Positions 51,271 to 60,340 of a DNA stretch of 64,000 nt are shown here, one piece after another. The notes beneath the pieces are model-generated. The model did no database searches, was not told the origin of the DNA, and saw only the letters and a list, made by a program, of their open reading frames with translations. How positions within the stretch are numbered: the first letter of the stretch is position 1; every line of letters starts with the position of its first letter. Location: the NCBI GenBank assembly GCA_038727705.1, contig JAVYVJ010000002.1, forward strand, positions 488,600-552,599, given 5' to 3'. Made by a program: the position numbers and the translations under genes. The DNA comes from Zestosphaera sp. GTDB lineage: Archaea; Thermoproteota; Thermoprotei_A; Sulfolobales; NBVN01.

Positions 51271-53865
51271 ATGCTCTACGAGGTAGTGCCTAGAGTCCCC
51301 CAGCCCCCCTTCAGTCCGGGGGTCCTGGGCCCGGGCTCCACGTTGTGCGTCGTGAACGTGGGGAGGGGTTTAAGGGTCTTCATCGAGACACCCACATCTT
51401 CAGACACTTTGAAGAACTTCTTCGGCGTCTCCAAGGCATCGCATGACAGCGTACTGCAATTGTTTAACAACGAAGTGTACGTGTCTGAGGCAAGGCTCAA
51501 GAACTCCTTCGACTTCTGGTTCACAGACGTGGTTATCACCGATTTAGCCGGCCTGGTCAACTCCCTCGAAGGTGTTGGGGGCGTGTGCGTCGGTGTTTCC
51601 CGTGACCCCGGCTTAAGGATGGTTTTCGCCAATGAAGTCTCCAAGCTGATGAGCAAATCCGTTAAATACGATAATCAATCGTATGGGGAGAGGGCTAAGC
51701 TTCTCCGAAGACGCGTAAACAAGGTAGTCCTCGGTAAAATCCTAGTCCTCGCACCAGACAGGAAGGCTGGAAAGTATGTTGAGAAATTGGTGGAGGGCTC
51801 ATGTAGTGCGAGGTTGAGTTGGGATGGGAGGAAGGTCAAGAGCGCCGCAGACCTCGGAAAGCTCCTGCAGCCGCCGAGGATGGGCTTCTTTGAGAGGTTG
51901 TTGGGTGGAAGAAACAGGATCGTCTTCACGGAGGGCACACTGCATGAGATGGTTAAGCTCCCGAACCCGAGCCTCCATAAGATAGGCTTCGTTAGAGGCT
52001 CGCCCCTGCCGTCCGTGATCTCCGAGCGTGTCGGGGGGAGGGCGTTCAGGATAGGGGTTCTTGAAGACGGGAGGGAGTTTAAGCTAAGCATGGAGGATAT
52101 GTTTAGACACGCATACGTGATCGGGCAGACAGGCAGCGGCAAGACGTCGTTCATGAAGTTACTTGTCCATAGATTGAGAGAGCTCAAGGACGCTTCAATA
52201 GTGGTGGTGGACCCGCATGGGGATATGGCGAGGGAGTTAGCGGAGGAAATCCCGGAAGCACTCTACCTACACTCGATCAGAAGCCCCTTCGGCCTCAACC
52301 CGCTAGACCTCCCGAAGACCGAGGATAGAGACCACGCCGTAACGATAGCCATCGACATCCTCTTGGAGATGTTCAAGGAGATACTTAAGTTAATGGAGAC
52401 GGCCGTAAACGTGAAGTATTTGCTGCAGGTTATACTTAGGGCGCTATACTCTAAATCGGATTCCCCAACAATGGCTGATCTCTACAACACTATCCTGGCA
52501 TTATACAAAGGCGAACTTGATTTAGACATCAATGACCCTGAGTGGCAGGCACAGCTAGAGGCGTTGCAGAACATGCAGGACCAGACGTTCATCTCGGCTC
52601 TAAGCAGGCTTGAGGCATATGCGCATGATAAGCTACTGCTGAAGCTGACCTCTAGGACGACCGTGGACATGGATAGGCTGAAGTCGCCTGGGTCAATCAC
52701 CATATTTTCAACGCCTAAAGCAGATTTGGGGGAAAACCTTGCAAGGCTAATCGCGTCCACGGTAGTTATGAAGCTGTGGTTCGAGGCGCTCGCCAGGGCT
52801 AGGCTGGGTGAGCGGAGAACCCCCGTATTCTTAGTTATCGATGAATTCCAATTCGTAGCCGATCTGCCGATCATTGATACTATCCTATCGGAGGCTCGTA
52901 AATATGGACTACACCTGATTATGGCACACCAGCACACAGGTCAGATCCCTCAAAACTTGATGCAGTCCATTCTAACCAACTGCGCCGTTAAAGTAAGCTT
53001 CATGGTGGGTGGAAGCGATATTAAGCACCTCTCCATGATGGACGCTTCCTTCGCTGATGCGTTAGCCGAGGCCTTGACCGGGCTGACAGTAGGCAGAGCC
53101 GTGGTTAAAGTGACGGCTAGACCAGGGGAGCAACAACCGCCGCCCGTGATCGTGCAGATGGACTACATACCTCACCAGGCCGTTAGGGAGAACATCTACA
53201 CCGGAGCCTTCGACCCCGGTGTGGTGCGGGGGAGTGACTTGAAGGGCGTGTTGAACCCAGTCCTGAAGTACGTGGATCCCGTGAAGCCTTTAGAGGTGCT
53301 CACCCTCTACGAGGTCTATAAGGCCGGGAGGATTGCATTAACCGACCTAGCCGTGAGGCTCGGCGCCCCTAGGAAGGGCCTTGAGGACGCCGTAGCCCAG
53401 CTCTCGTCCCTTGGATACATCAACGTGGAGAGGGAGGGTAACAGGAAGGTGTTGACATACGTTAAGGGCTTATTCAGAGGGCTTAGGAACGCAACGCCGT
53501 CGGAGGATGGCTTCAGGATCGCTAGAAAAGCTGCGCTGACGTACTTCGGCAAAGGCTTCGTGGTCGTGCCTGCGAAGCAAGACTCCAACCTGAGTGCCAG
53601 GCCGGACATGGTTGCCGTACCAGTAGACAGGTCTACTTGGAGGCCGCTCTACAGCGGGACCGTAGCCGTTGAGGTGGAGTCATGCAATGAGATCAAGACG
53701 CATCCGGAGCACGTTGTCCACAACTGGGTCAAGGAATCAGCTAGAGATTTCCTCGAGGTACATACGTGGACTAGCGAGGAATGCTTCAGCAGGCTGCAGA
53801 AGCTCTACGAACAGCACCCTGAGGTCCACGGCAATGTGAAGATACTCTCGGCAAGGCTGACGTAG
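51271..53865 (+). CDS. HerA/VirD4-like DNA translocase (coupling protein)
   Basis: The 864-residue protein has an N-terminal alpha-beta region of about 270 residues. The FtsK/HerA-type ATPase follows: Walker A GQTGSGKT (Lys291), Walker B VFLVIDEF (Asp524-Glu525), and HQHTGQIPQNL. A C-terminal winged-helix-like domain (about 675-740, LTLYEVYKAGRIALTDLAVRLG) precedes an endonuclease-like beta segment. TraG/VirD4 and HerA proteins drive DNA through the envelope. It begins at ATG 51271 and ends in a strong hairpin region. A dedicated relaxase was not found, so DNA processing may use another protein. Confidence 0.85.
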   Translation: MLYEVVPRVPQPPFSPGVLGPGSTLCVVNVGRGLRVFIETPTSSDTLKNFFGVSKASHDSVLQLFNNEVYVSEARLKNSFDFWFTDVVITDLAGLVNSLEGVGGVCVGVSRDPGLRMVFANEVSKLMSKSVKYDNQSYGERAKLLRRRVNKVVLGKILVLAPDRKAGKYVEKLVEGSCSARLSWDGRKVKSAADLGKLLQPPRMGFFERLLGGRNRIVFTEGTLHEMVKLPNPSLHKIGFVRGSPLPSVISERVGGRAFRIGVLEDGREFKLSMEDMFRHAYVIGQTGSGKTSFMKLLVHRLRELKDASIVVVDPHGDMARELAEEIPEALYLHSIRSPFGLNPLDLPKTEDRDHAVTIAIDILLEMFKEILKLMETAVNVKYLLQVILRALYSKSDSPTMADLYNTILALYKGELDLDINDPEWQAQLEALQNMQDQTFISALSRLEAYAHDKLLLKLTSRTTVDMDRLKSPGSITIFSTPKADLGENLARLIASTVVMKLWFEALARARLGERRTPVFLVIDEFQFVADLPIIDTILSEARKYGLHLIMAHQHTGQIPQNLMQSILTNCAVKVSFMVGGSDIKHLSMMDASFADALAEALTGLTVGRAVVKVTARPGEQQPPPVIVQMDYIPHQAVRENIYTGAFDPGVVRGSDLKGVLNPVLKYVDPVKPLEVLTLYEVYKAGRIALTDLAVRLGAPRKGLEDAVAQLSSLGYINVEREGNRKVLTYVKGLFRGLRNATPSEDGFRIARKAALTYFGKGFVVVPAKQDSNLSARPDMVAVPVDRSTWRPLYSGTVAVEVESCNEIKTHPEHVVHNWVKESARDFLEVHTWTSEECFSRLQKLYEQHPEVHGNVKILSARLT

Positions 53866-54119
53866 TTGGTGTGAGGATTGAGAAAGATGAGACCCTCAGA
53901 ATGAGGCACGTGGGGGTGGGTGCCCCACGTGTTTAAGGAGATGCTTATGATAAGATAAAACAAAGCGTAAGCCTTCGTGAGGATCATAAAGGCATAGAGT
54001 CCTACGAGGAGGATTAGGAGCAAGATAAATGCGACAGCCCTAACAGCCCCCGACCTATCCAACCTGAGCCGAGCCCTAAGGCCACGCAAAAACCCAGAAT
54101 GGTCCCTACCAATTAACAC
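53805..54119 (-). CDS. Small membrane protein, coding status uncertain
   Basis: The 104-residue frame has two hydrophobic stretches (VAFILLLILLVGLYAFMIL and LFYLIISISL), which is unusual for a chance ORF. However, its last 20 codons overlap the HerA-like gene in the opposite direction, and a perfect hairpin (53907-53931) lies within it. It could be a real small membrane gene that reads through the terminator region. Confidence 0.35.
   Translation of the reverse strand: MLIGRDHSGFLRGLRARLRLDRSGAVRAVAFILLLILLVGLYAFMILTKAYALFYLIISISLNTWGTHPHVPHSEGLIFLNPHTNYVSLAESIFTLPWTSGCCS
53907..53931 (+). terminator. Perfect 9-bp hairpin after the HerA-like gene
   Basis: CACGTGGGG pairs with CCCCACGTG across a 7-nt loop, 42 nt after the stop codon. 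A T-containing tttaagg run follows. It likely ends the preceding transcript or stabilises its 3' end. Confidence 0.5.
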
Positions 54120-54278
54120 TATACCTTCCTGGATTACAATTTCTCCTCATAGAATACACCGCCTAACACACCTCATTAAGTAAGTTTATTACGGTCCCAG
54201 AAAACTAGTGCAAGTGCGGTCAATCAATCATTAATCACGTTGCATCTTTTTAAGTTTTGTTTCTTTCTGGGCTGCGTC

Positions 54279-54527
54279 ATGCGTGTTGAGTTGGTTCCAG
54301 GTGAGTACGTTAGGTGGTTCTGGGATTTGGCTTGGGATCTTATGGTTAGGTATGTATCGTTCCTTGGGGGTTTGGGCTACGTTATGGTGGTGCTTGCTGC
54401 AGCTACTGTACTAGTGTTAGTGTATAGGACGCTTCCGGGTCTTAGGAGGGTTGTGGTCGCTGTCTTGGCGGCTGCGTGGATTGCTGCAGCCGTCTCATTA
54501 ATTCTGCTGTTGATTGGAGGTGGTTAG
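54279..54527 (+). CDS. Small two-helix membrane protein upstream of the VirB6-like gene
   Basis: This protein of about 82 residues has two hydrophobic helices (about 30-50 and 56-79) and an acidic, aromatic N-terminus. The ATG at 54279 follows a TATA-like ctttttaag (54246-54254) by about 30 nt. It ends one base before the next start, so the pair is translationally coupled. Two short helices beside a VirB6-like gene resemble the small Ced/VirB accessory proteins (CedA2 or VirB3). I cannot say which. Confidence 0.6.
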   Translation: MRVELVPGEYVRWFWDLAWDLMVRYVSFLGGLGYVMVVLAAATVLVLVYRTLPGLRRVVVAVLAAAWIAAAVSLILLLIGGG

Positions 54528-54528
54528 C

Positions 54529-56601
54529 ATGGTGACTGTCTGGGACCTAATCTCGTGGGGCCTGTGGGTAGGGCTCTACGGCGGCGTAGCGTGCATCATC
54601 GTAGCCGTAGCATCTAAGACCCTCGGGAGGGAGTACGCCGGGACCCTCTTCCTCTCAGGCCTTGCGGCCCTGGCCGTGGCGGGCTTCGGCTGGACCCTCG
54701 TAATCGCTGCAGCACCCGCATCCTCAGGCACGTGGGGCTGGATATACCTAGCCATGGCGGGGGGTCTACTAGCTATTTCAGGCATCTACTTCGCTATCGG
54801 GAGGGTGGAGGAAGGTGGGAAGCACCTCCTCTACGCATTCCTCGTGGTCGGGCTGATGGCCTTTACCGCAGCCCTAGCTGGAGGGGGTGCGGTCAGCGCC
54901 GGAGCACTAACAGTTAGGGTGAGCGCAGACAGGACCACCGTGAATGCGGGGGAGTCCGTAAGCCTGACCATATCCGCAACAGACGCCACGCTGCCAATAA
55001 CTATCACCGTGGACTGGGGGGACGGCAACAGGGTTAGCGAGGCCATTTACGCTAAGGAGAAGACCTACTCACATACCTACAGCGTGGGTAGTGAGGCCGC
55101 TAAAGCCTACACCATAACCGTTAACGCATCAGATGCTAAGGGCAGGGCGGGATTCAACACGCTAAGCGTGATCGTCCAAAATACTAATTGGTGCCCCTAC
55201 CCATGGTACCTCAGCTTCATGTGTCCACTCGTGCAGGGGGTTAGGGTAGTCCTCCCAGGCCTAGACCTAGTAAAGCTCGTGACATCCCCTGAGTTCCCCA
55301 CAAGCGATGGCGACCCCGTCTACGAGGTCTACAAGGTGGTGCTAGCCACGTCATTAGCAGCGTTAGGCCTCTACCTAGCGCTGGGGTTAGCCTTCGGGGT
55401 GTTCGAGGGGAGGGTCATTGAGGTCTTCAAGGACTCCGTGCTAGCACTGATACTGGCGTTACTGATCCCGTGGGTATACAACGCAAGCGTGGGGATGATG
55501 GACTATGTAGCCCTCACCATGACCCCGTGGGTAGATCCCCTCCTGCCGGCGATGACCATAATAGCAGTCGGGGTTGCGACAGGCTACTTCGTCCCAGCCC
55601 TAGCCAACGTGGCATCCACGCTGCTCATAGTCCTCATACTCCTCTCAGCAGTAGTAATCATGAGGTACGTACTAATACTAGCAATAATAGCTGCATTCCC
55701 ACTCATAGCTATAGCCTCGGTAAACCCACTCTTCAGAGGGATCATGAGGTATGCCTTAACACTCCTAGCAGGACTAGTAATCGCAGGACCCCTAACAGCG
55801 GTATTCCTAAAGATCCTAACAACAGTGGCGCCAGGCGGAGGGGTAACCATGTCCTTCATATACCCGATAGTGGGAGGGATACTACCCAACGTGCTCGGGG
55901 TCTTCGGAGCAGGGGTCCTGCCGTCCCTAGGGGGAGTCGTCGTGGAGAGGGTTAAGGGAGTGGTTGGGAGAGCCGCAAGCACAGTCCCAACCACCTTAGC
56001 GAGGGCGGGGCAGGCCGTGAGGGTGCCGGCACCAGCGCTCACAGCATCAGCAACCCAGGTGAGGACAGCGCCGATAATCACCCTCACAACAGTTAAGGCA
56101 TCGCTGCGGGAGGCGAGGCTCGCTGCGGGGGTCTCGGAGGGCGTGGCAGTAGCTACCCCGGGACTCACGGCATTCATGGAGTCAGCGGAGGCCGAGAGGA
56201 GGGCGGTGGAGTCAGCCGCTGAGGGGCTCGGGCTTGATGCCGGTCTAGCCAAGGCCCTCCCACCCCAGCACGCAGAAGCCCTGCGGGAGGCCGTGGAGCT
56301 AGGGGCTCAGAAGGCAGTGCAGCGGGCGATGCGTGAGTCCTACACCCAAGCACTGCAGGAAGCCGAGCCCGCAAGCCCTAAGGCGAAAGCCCTTGAGACA
56401 TTCACGAAGACGCTCGCGTCACAATCATGGAGGCAGCTGAGAGCGAACGCCAGAGCATTCGCAAGAGAGTTCGGGCACTCGATTGCGCAGGAACTAGGGG
56501 CGAGGGTGGTGAGGGACGATGTCCATGCGGGCGGGATTCGTGTGAGAGGCGACGCCTACGAGGAAGAGCGTGCGAGATCTCGACGTGCCGTGCATGTGTG
56601 A
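54529..56601 (+). CDS. virB6-like: VirB6/TrbL-like polytopic channel protein with a PKD domain
   Basis: The protein has 690 residues. Four N-terminal helices lie within residues 11-118. A PKD-type immunoglobulin domain spans about 127-217, with VDWGDG at 161-166 and SHTY at 181-184. It is followed by about seven helices (around 275-460) and a cytosolic Ala/Glu-rich C-terminus. VirB6/TrbL proteins form the inner-membrane channel of type IV secretion; CedA is the archaeal counterpart. ATG 54529 is preceded by ggaggtgg and is one base after the previous stop. A PKD domain in a VirB6-like protein is unusual. Confidence 0.72.
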   Translation: MVTVWDLISWGLWVGLYGGVACIIVAVASKTLGREYAGTLFLSGLAALAVAGFGWTLVIAAAPASSGTWGWIYLAMAGGLLAISGIYFAIGRVEEGGKHLLYAFLVVGLMAFTAALAGGGAVSAGALTVRVSADRTTVNAGESVSLTISATDATLPITITVDWGDGNRVSEAIYAKEKTYSHTYSVGSEAAKAYTITVNASDAKGRAGFNTLSVIVQNTNWCPYPWYLSFMCPLVQGVRVVLPGLDLVKLVTSPEFPTSDGDPVYEVYKVVLATSLAALGLYLALGLAFGVFEGRVIEVFKDSVLALILALLIPWVYNASVGMMDYVALTMTPWVDPLLPAMTIIAVGVATGYFVPALANVASTLLIVLILLSAVVIMRYVLILAIIAAFPLIAIASVNPLFRGIMRYALTLLAGLVIAGPLTAVFLKILTTVAPGGGVTMSFIYPIVGGILPNVLGVFGAGVLPSLGGVVVERVKGVVGRAASTVPTTLARAGQAVRVPAPALTASATQVRTAPIITLTTVKASLREARLAAGVSEGVAVATPGLTAFMESAEAERRAVESAAEGLGLDAGLAKALPPQHAEALREAVELGAQKAVQRAMRESYTQALQEAEPASPKAKALETFTKTLASQSWRQLRANARAFAREFGHSIAQELGARVVRDDVHAGGIRVRGDAYEEERARSRRAVHV

Positions 56602-56608
56602 GCGGCCG

Positions 56609-57124
56609 CTATGCGTGCTTCATCTCAACCAAGTCACATACCTGCGTCAGGAACCCTATCACCTCAACAACCTTCCTCACGAACGCCAGCCTGTACCTCT
56701 CCCTCTGAAAGCTCGGGTTCTCCTTAGCCTCAATCACGCACTCCAAGGCAACTAAATCCCAGAAACTCTCCCCCGCATTCAGGTAGATGTTCTCAACTAC
56801 CTCCCCGGCGAGGAAGTACGTGAACTTAAAGAGCTGCCCGCCACGCCTCCTCACGATGAGGTAGTCAGGAGCGCTCTCAACCACCTCATACTTCGGGAAC
56901 AGCTTAGGGTGGTCCTTCCCCACGTAGTCCAGCCACACGCTCGTCCACGTCTTCGTGGACTCACGGTACTCGTGAAGCCCTGGGAAGACGTAGATGCGGT
57001 CCCTAGGGTACGCCACATCACGATCCACCACAATCACGTTCCCCTCCCTTTTAGATAGGACCGCATCCACAGGCACGACGTGGAGGTCGCCCTGTTCATC
57101 AACCACCTGAATCATTCTGGACAT
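56609..57124 (-). CDS. Small cytosolic protein, function unknown
   Basis: The 171-residue protein has beta-rich N- and central parts (VVDEQGDLHVVPVD, VIVVDRDVAY) and a helical C-terminal half. A long acidic/hydrophobic middle (LVALECVIEAKENPSFQRERY) precedes a CDLVEMKHA end. It is convergent with the VirB6-like gene, 8 nt away. It has its own promoter region upstream, with a TATA-like tttataaat near 57150. No motif identifies it. Confidence 0.55.
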   Translation of the reverse strand: MSRMIQVVDEQGDLHVVPVDAVLSKREGNVIVVDRDVAYPRDRIYVFPGLHEYRESTKTWTSVWLDYVGKDHPKLFPKYEVVESAPDYLIVRRRGGQLFKFTYFLAGEVVENIYLNAGESFWDLVALECVIEAKENPSFQRERYRLAFVRKVVEVIGFLTQVCDLVEMKHA

Positions 57125-57241
57125 GCTTCACCCCACCCATATAACTTAAGTTTATAAATCAGATTTTCAGCCCTCCCAGTACAGGAGTGGGGGTGCTGTG
57201 CTCGCCCCGCGTTATAAATACTTGCTTCGAGGATATTTTTC

Positions 57242-57889
57242 ATGGTGCACTGGTCGTTGTTGCTCCCAGCGTCCTGCCTTGATGATTCATTCCTTGATAG
57301 GGATGTAGTTCTTCTGAGGCAGGCTATACGCAGGTTCGTCGTGGAGGCGGAGGTCACACGCAGCATTGACGGCTACCTCATACTCCTCGGGGGGCTCGTC
57401 CTCGAGATTGAGGAGCGTGGGGCTCAGTGGGCGCCCGATTACGACCCACGGGAGGTCCTCAGGAAGGTGCTCTCATGCGCTGAGGTCGCTAAGGCATTAA
57501 GCCCGCTCGCAGGCTACGCAGAGGACGTTGAGGACCTCGTGAATTCAGGTCCTCGACACAAGTCGCTGAGGCCGTACTTAGGCATCATCACTGAATTCCT
57601 TAATGGCATGCCTCCATCCAGGAAGAAGCTCGAGGTCGTCAGACCCCCGATAAGCGAGCTGGAGAGGACTCCCAGCACAGGACCCGAGTCAGGGACTCAC
57701 GCACCGCCCCACATGCCTGCTGAAGCTGCGGGCTACAGCATTCCAGTGGAGGACGGGGGAGGAGCGGTTAGGAGGGTCCTAGGATACGCCTCACTGATCG
57801 CACTCCTAGCCGGAATCAGCTACTTCAGCTATGCGCTGCTCGTCAAGTACGGGCTGATGAAGCCCCTGCAGTGGATCCCTCTTCCGTAG
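57242..57889 (+). CDS. C-tail membrane protein of unknown function
   Basis: The 215-residue protein has a mostly helical cytosolic part (1-140), a Pro/Ser-rich linker and one membrane helix near 181-200, close to the C-terminus. It therefore looks tail-anchored. A TATA-like gttataaatac lies about 30 nt upstream. It ends 9 nt before the CAP-domain gene. Co-expression with a secreted protein suggests a role at the cell surface or in its regulation. Confidence 0.6.
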   Translation: MVHWSLLLPASCLDDSFLDRDVVLLRQAIRRFVVEAEVTRSIDGYLILLGGLVLEIEERGAQWAPDYDPREVLRKVLSCAEVAKALSPLAGYAEDVEDLVNSGPRHKSLRPYLGIITEFLNGMPPSRKKLEVVRPPISELERTPSTGPESGTHAPPHMPAEAAGYSIPVEDGGGAVRRVLGYASLIALLAGISYFSYALLVKYGLMKPLQWIPLP

Positions 57890-57897
57890 GTGGGAGC

Positions 57898-59034
57898 ATG
57901 GACAGGCTCCTCAAAGCCAACGCAGTAGCCCTACTAATTCTCGCATTGCTGGTAATAGCTTACTGCTTCCCCTACACTCCGCAGGGCATTCGAACGAGTA
58001 CCCCCACGACGACGCCGCTGGCCCCAACCACGTTGCCGGTCCTAACCGCCCCCATGGCAACGCCTGCAACCACACCACCAACCTCAAAAACGGCGTCAAC
58101 GGTCCCGTTAGTCTCGACTGCAATACCGACATCAACAACGACGCCGACCCCGACTAGCAAGCAGGGGGAAGACGTAAAAACCACGCTAAACCGTTTAATC
58201 AATGCAGTCCTCAGTAAGATCAATGAAGAGAGGTTGAAATCCGGAATACCGCCCGTAGGTCTTTTCAACGACACTACTGCTAGGTTCAGGGCGGAGGACA
58301 TGTACAGCAACAAGTATTTCGGGCACTGCGACTTAAGCGGGATGACACCGAACTACCATTACACTAAACTAGGGGGGAGTTACGTAATCGAGGAAAATGT
58401 GGGGTACTCCTACATAATAGGCGGACGTCTGCCCCCCATCGATAGTGCAGTGAAAAACGTGGATAACATGATATACAACGACGCTGAGAGCGGCTGGGGG
58501 CACCGTGACTCAATTCTAGACCCCACGAACAACTTCGTGAGCATCTACGCTGCCTGGGACGACAGCAGGCTGTTCCTCGTTATACACATGATGAAGGTCT
58601 GGGTGGAGTGGATAACACCGCCGGCAGTGAGGAACGGGGCATTCACCGCCGAAGGCAGGATCCTCCTGAACGGCTCTAAGCTATATGGCGTCACAATCTA
58701 CCGCTCAAGCCCCAACACATCCAGAACCTTTAATCCGAGGCTCAACGTACTGATGACCTGCTCCCCATACTCAATAGGGGAGCCGATAGCCGGTGTAGTG
58801 CCGGAGCCATACTACTACACGGAAGTCAAGACGATCCGCCCTCTGAAGTGGGTGATCTCCGGCCAGCACTTCAGCGTGGGGTTTCCGGTCAGCTTTGAAG
58901 ATGGGGGGGAGGGCTTGTACACGATAGTGGTCTGGGCGGAGAACACGCTGCACACCAAGCACCCGTTCGATGAAGGAAGATACAGAGATCACCTACCAGT
59001 ACTTGAGTACACCTTCTCAATGAGAGGCGGCTGA
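57898..59034 (+). CDS. Secreted CAP-domain (SCP/YkwD-like) protein
   Basis: The 378-residue protein has a signal/anchor helix (about 8-24) and a Thr/Pro-rich mucin-like linker. A CAP domain follows, with FGHCDLSG, EENVGYSY and GWGHRDSILDPTNN. These provide the His, Glu and His of the CAP cavity. A C-terminal beta-rich domain of about 120 residues completes it. CAP proteins occur outside cells and are implicated in adhesion or toxin-like functions. The frame runs back to 57871, but ATG 57898 gives the clean signal peptide. Confidence 0.75.
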   Translation: MDRLLKANAVALLILALLVIAYCFPYTPQGIRTSTPTTTPLAPTTLPVLTAPMATPATTPPTSKTASTVPLVSTAIPTSTTTPTPTSKQGEDVKTTLNRLINAVLSKINEERLKSGIPPVGLFNDTTARFRAEDMYSNKYFGHCDLSGMTPNYHYTKLGGSYVIEENVGYSYIIGGRLPPIDSAVKNVDNMIYNDAESGWGHRDSILDPTNNFVSIYAAWDDSRLFLVIHMMKVWVEWITPPAVRNGAFTAEGRILLNGSKLYGVTIYRSSPNTSRTFNPRLNVLMTCSPYSIGEPIAGVVPEPYYYTEVKTIRPLKWVISGQHFSVGFPVSFEDGGEGLYTIVVWAENTLHTKHPFDEGRYRDHLPVLEYTFSMRGG

Positions 59035-59103
59035 CGTTAATTAGAGGGAGCGTTGCTGCCGGCCCGCCGTGCGCTTCATTAGTCCTTTGAGCAGCCTCAC
59101 GGG

Positions 59104-59763
59104 CTACGGAAAGTTCACTGCACCCTTAATAGGGAGCCTCCGGCCTCGCCGGCACCGCAACTTGCAACTGGGAGCCTCATTCTTTAGGACGGGGAGGAGG
59201 TCAGGCTCTTCCTTCATCTGGATATCTTTGGCTTCTTCGTTGTTCGGGGACTTCCTCTGCATTCTTTCCTCAACGCTCCTCACGAGCCTCCTGACGCTTG
59301 ATGGGCTTAGGCGGAATGTTCTCGTTGCTAGCTCCTCATCAATCACTCCGCCTGTGAGGATAGCGTGGATTATGTAGCCCACTGCGTACTTAGCTCTGAG
59401 GGTCTTTCCACAGACTAGCGTGGGTGAAACCTCTTCTGCCACCTTTATGCCGTGCTCGCATGCTTCCTTAATGCTTGGTGGGAGGTTCCTCACCACGGCG
59501 AGGCTTAACTCCTTCCTGCCCTCCACCCTCGCCTTCCTCTCGAGGGTTCTGAGGTCCCTCAGCCTCACGACCTTGACTCTAGCCCGTTCCCTGCGATGCT
59601 CCTCCTGCACCTGCATGTGAGGAGGGCCGCAGTCATAAACCACATCCACTACGGTCCCGCATGAGGGACACACCACCTCACCCCTCACGTAGTCCCAGAT
59701 GAGGTTGCTGCCGCAGTACGGGCAGGCGGAGGGGTCGCCCGCCGAGACCGCCTCAAGCCTCAC
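59104..59763 (-). CDS. TFB-like protein with zinc ribbon and one cyclin-like repeat
   Basis: The 219-residue protein has an N-terminal ribbon, CPYCGSN.CPSCGTV, spaced like the TFIIB/TFB ribbon and with a GEVVC strand. A basic linker follows, then a helical segment with VCGKTLRAKYAVGYIIHAIL and RLSPSSVRRLV, which resembles one TFB cyclin repeat. Full TFB has about 300 residues and two repeats, so this is a short paralogue or repressor. The last 40 residues are basic. It is the last gene of a five-gene overlapping operon (61137 down to 59104). Confidence 0.7.
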   Translation of the reverse strand: MRLEAVSAGDPSACPYCGSNLIWDYVRGEVVCPSCGTVVDVVYDCGPPHMQVQEEHRRERARVKVVRLRDLRTLERKARVEGRKELSLAVVRNLPPSIKEACEHGIKVAEEVSPTLVCGKTLRAKYAVGYIIHAILTGGVIDEELATRTFRLSPSSVRRLVRSVEERMQRKSPNNEEAKDIQMKEEPDLLPVLKNEAPSCKLRCRRGRRLPIKGAVNFP

Positions 59764-60209
59764 AGGTCCCCACCCCCTAGCAACCTCCTCAGCCTCCTCT
59801 CCTTCCTCCTCCTGGCCTCGAGGACCCCCGGGTCCGTTGGGAGGTACTGCCCTCCTGCCTGAATTTGTTGCCTAGCCCGCCTCACGGACTCGGTCACGCC
59901 TTCGTGCTTCCTCAGCAGTTGGTGAGGAATGTACTTGATGAACTCGCCGAGCTCTGTGAACTCGCGCAGGTACAACACTATTAGCAATAAATCACTGTTC
60001 CGGGTCTCGGGGTACTTCCGCAGAAGGTAGGTTACCCTCTCCTTGACAGTCTTTAAACCAGCCTTATTCGCTCTTTCCTCACCGGCTTTGCCCTCCAAGC
60101 TCCACGCTTCAGCAACTCTGCTGTGACGCTCGTATATGCCGGCGCTCCTCTCCGCCCGCATGAGATCACGGTACATTGGAGCGTCACGCCATAAGTCATC
60201 CGAGCTCAC
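59760..60209 (-). CDS. Helical DNA-binding-like protein, unknown function
   Basis: The 149-residue protein is basic and helical. The core (TVKERVTYLLRKYPETRNSD and VTESVRRARQQIQ) has the texture of small viral or plasmid helix-turn-helix proteins with a conserved RxRRxIQ-type helix. It overlaps the TFB-like gene by 4 nt and the micro-protein gene by 4 nt. The arrangement suggests a plasmid-type regulatory or partition operon. Confidence 0.55.
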   Translation of the reverse strand: MSSDDLWRDAPMYRDLMRAERSAGIYERHSRVAEAWSLEGKAGEERANKAGLKTVKERVTYLLRKYPETRNSDLLLIVLYLREFTELGEFIKYIPHQLLRKHEGVTESVRRARQQIQAGGQYLPTDPGVLEARRRKERRLRRLLGGGDL

Positions 60210-60334
60210 GACCTCACCACCTTAACACGCTCGCGCCCCCTCGAGAGCGCCTCCAGAACCTCAAGGACCTCGTCCTCAGGCAGTGGGGGGACGCAGTACC
60301 TGCTGGGCCTGTAGACAACGATCCTGAGCACCAC
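60206..60334 (-). CDS. 42-residue micro-protein
   Basis: GTG 60334 to TGA 60206 encodes a basic peptide (MVLRIVVYRPSRYCVP opening) with a strand, a short Pro turn and a helix (EDEVLEVLEALSRGRER). It fills the gap between the RHH/coiled-coil gene and the HTH-like gene and overlaps the latter by 4 nt. This supports real translation, and a gggtgatgaggggtg region provides a ribosome site. Function unknown. Confidence 0.6.
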   Translation of the reverse strand: MVLRIVVYRPSRYCVPPLPEDEVLEVLEALSRGRERVKVVRS

Positions 60335-60340
60335 CCCTCA

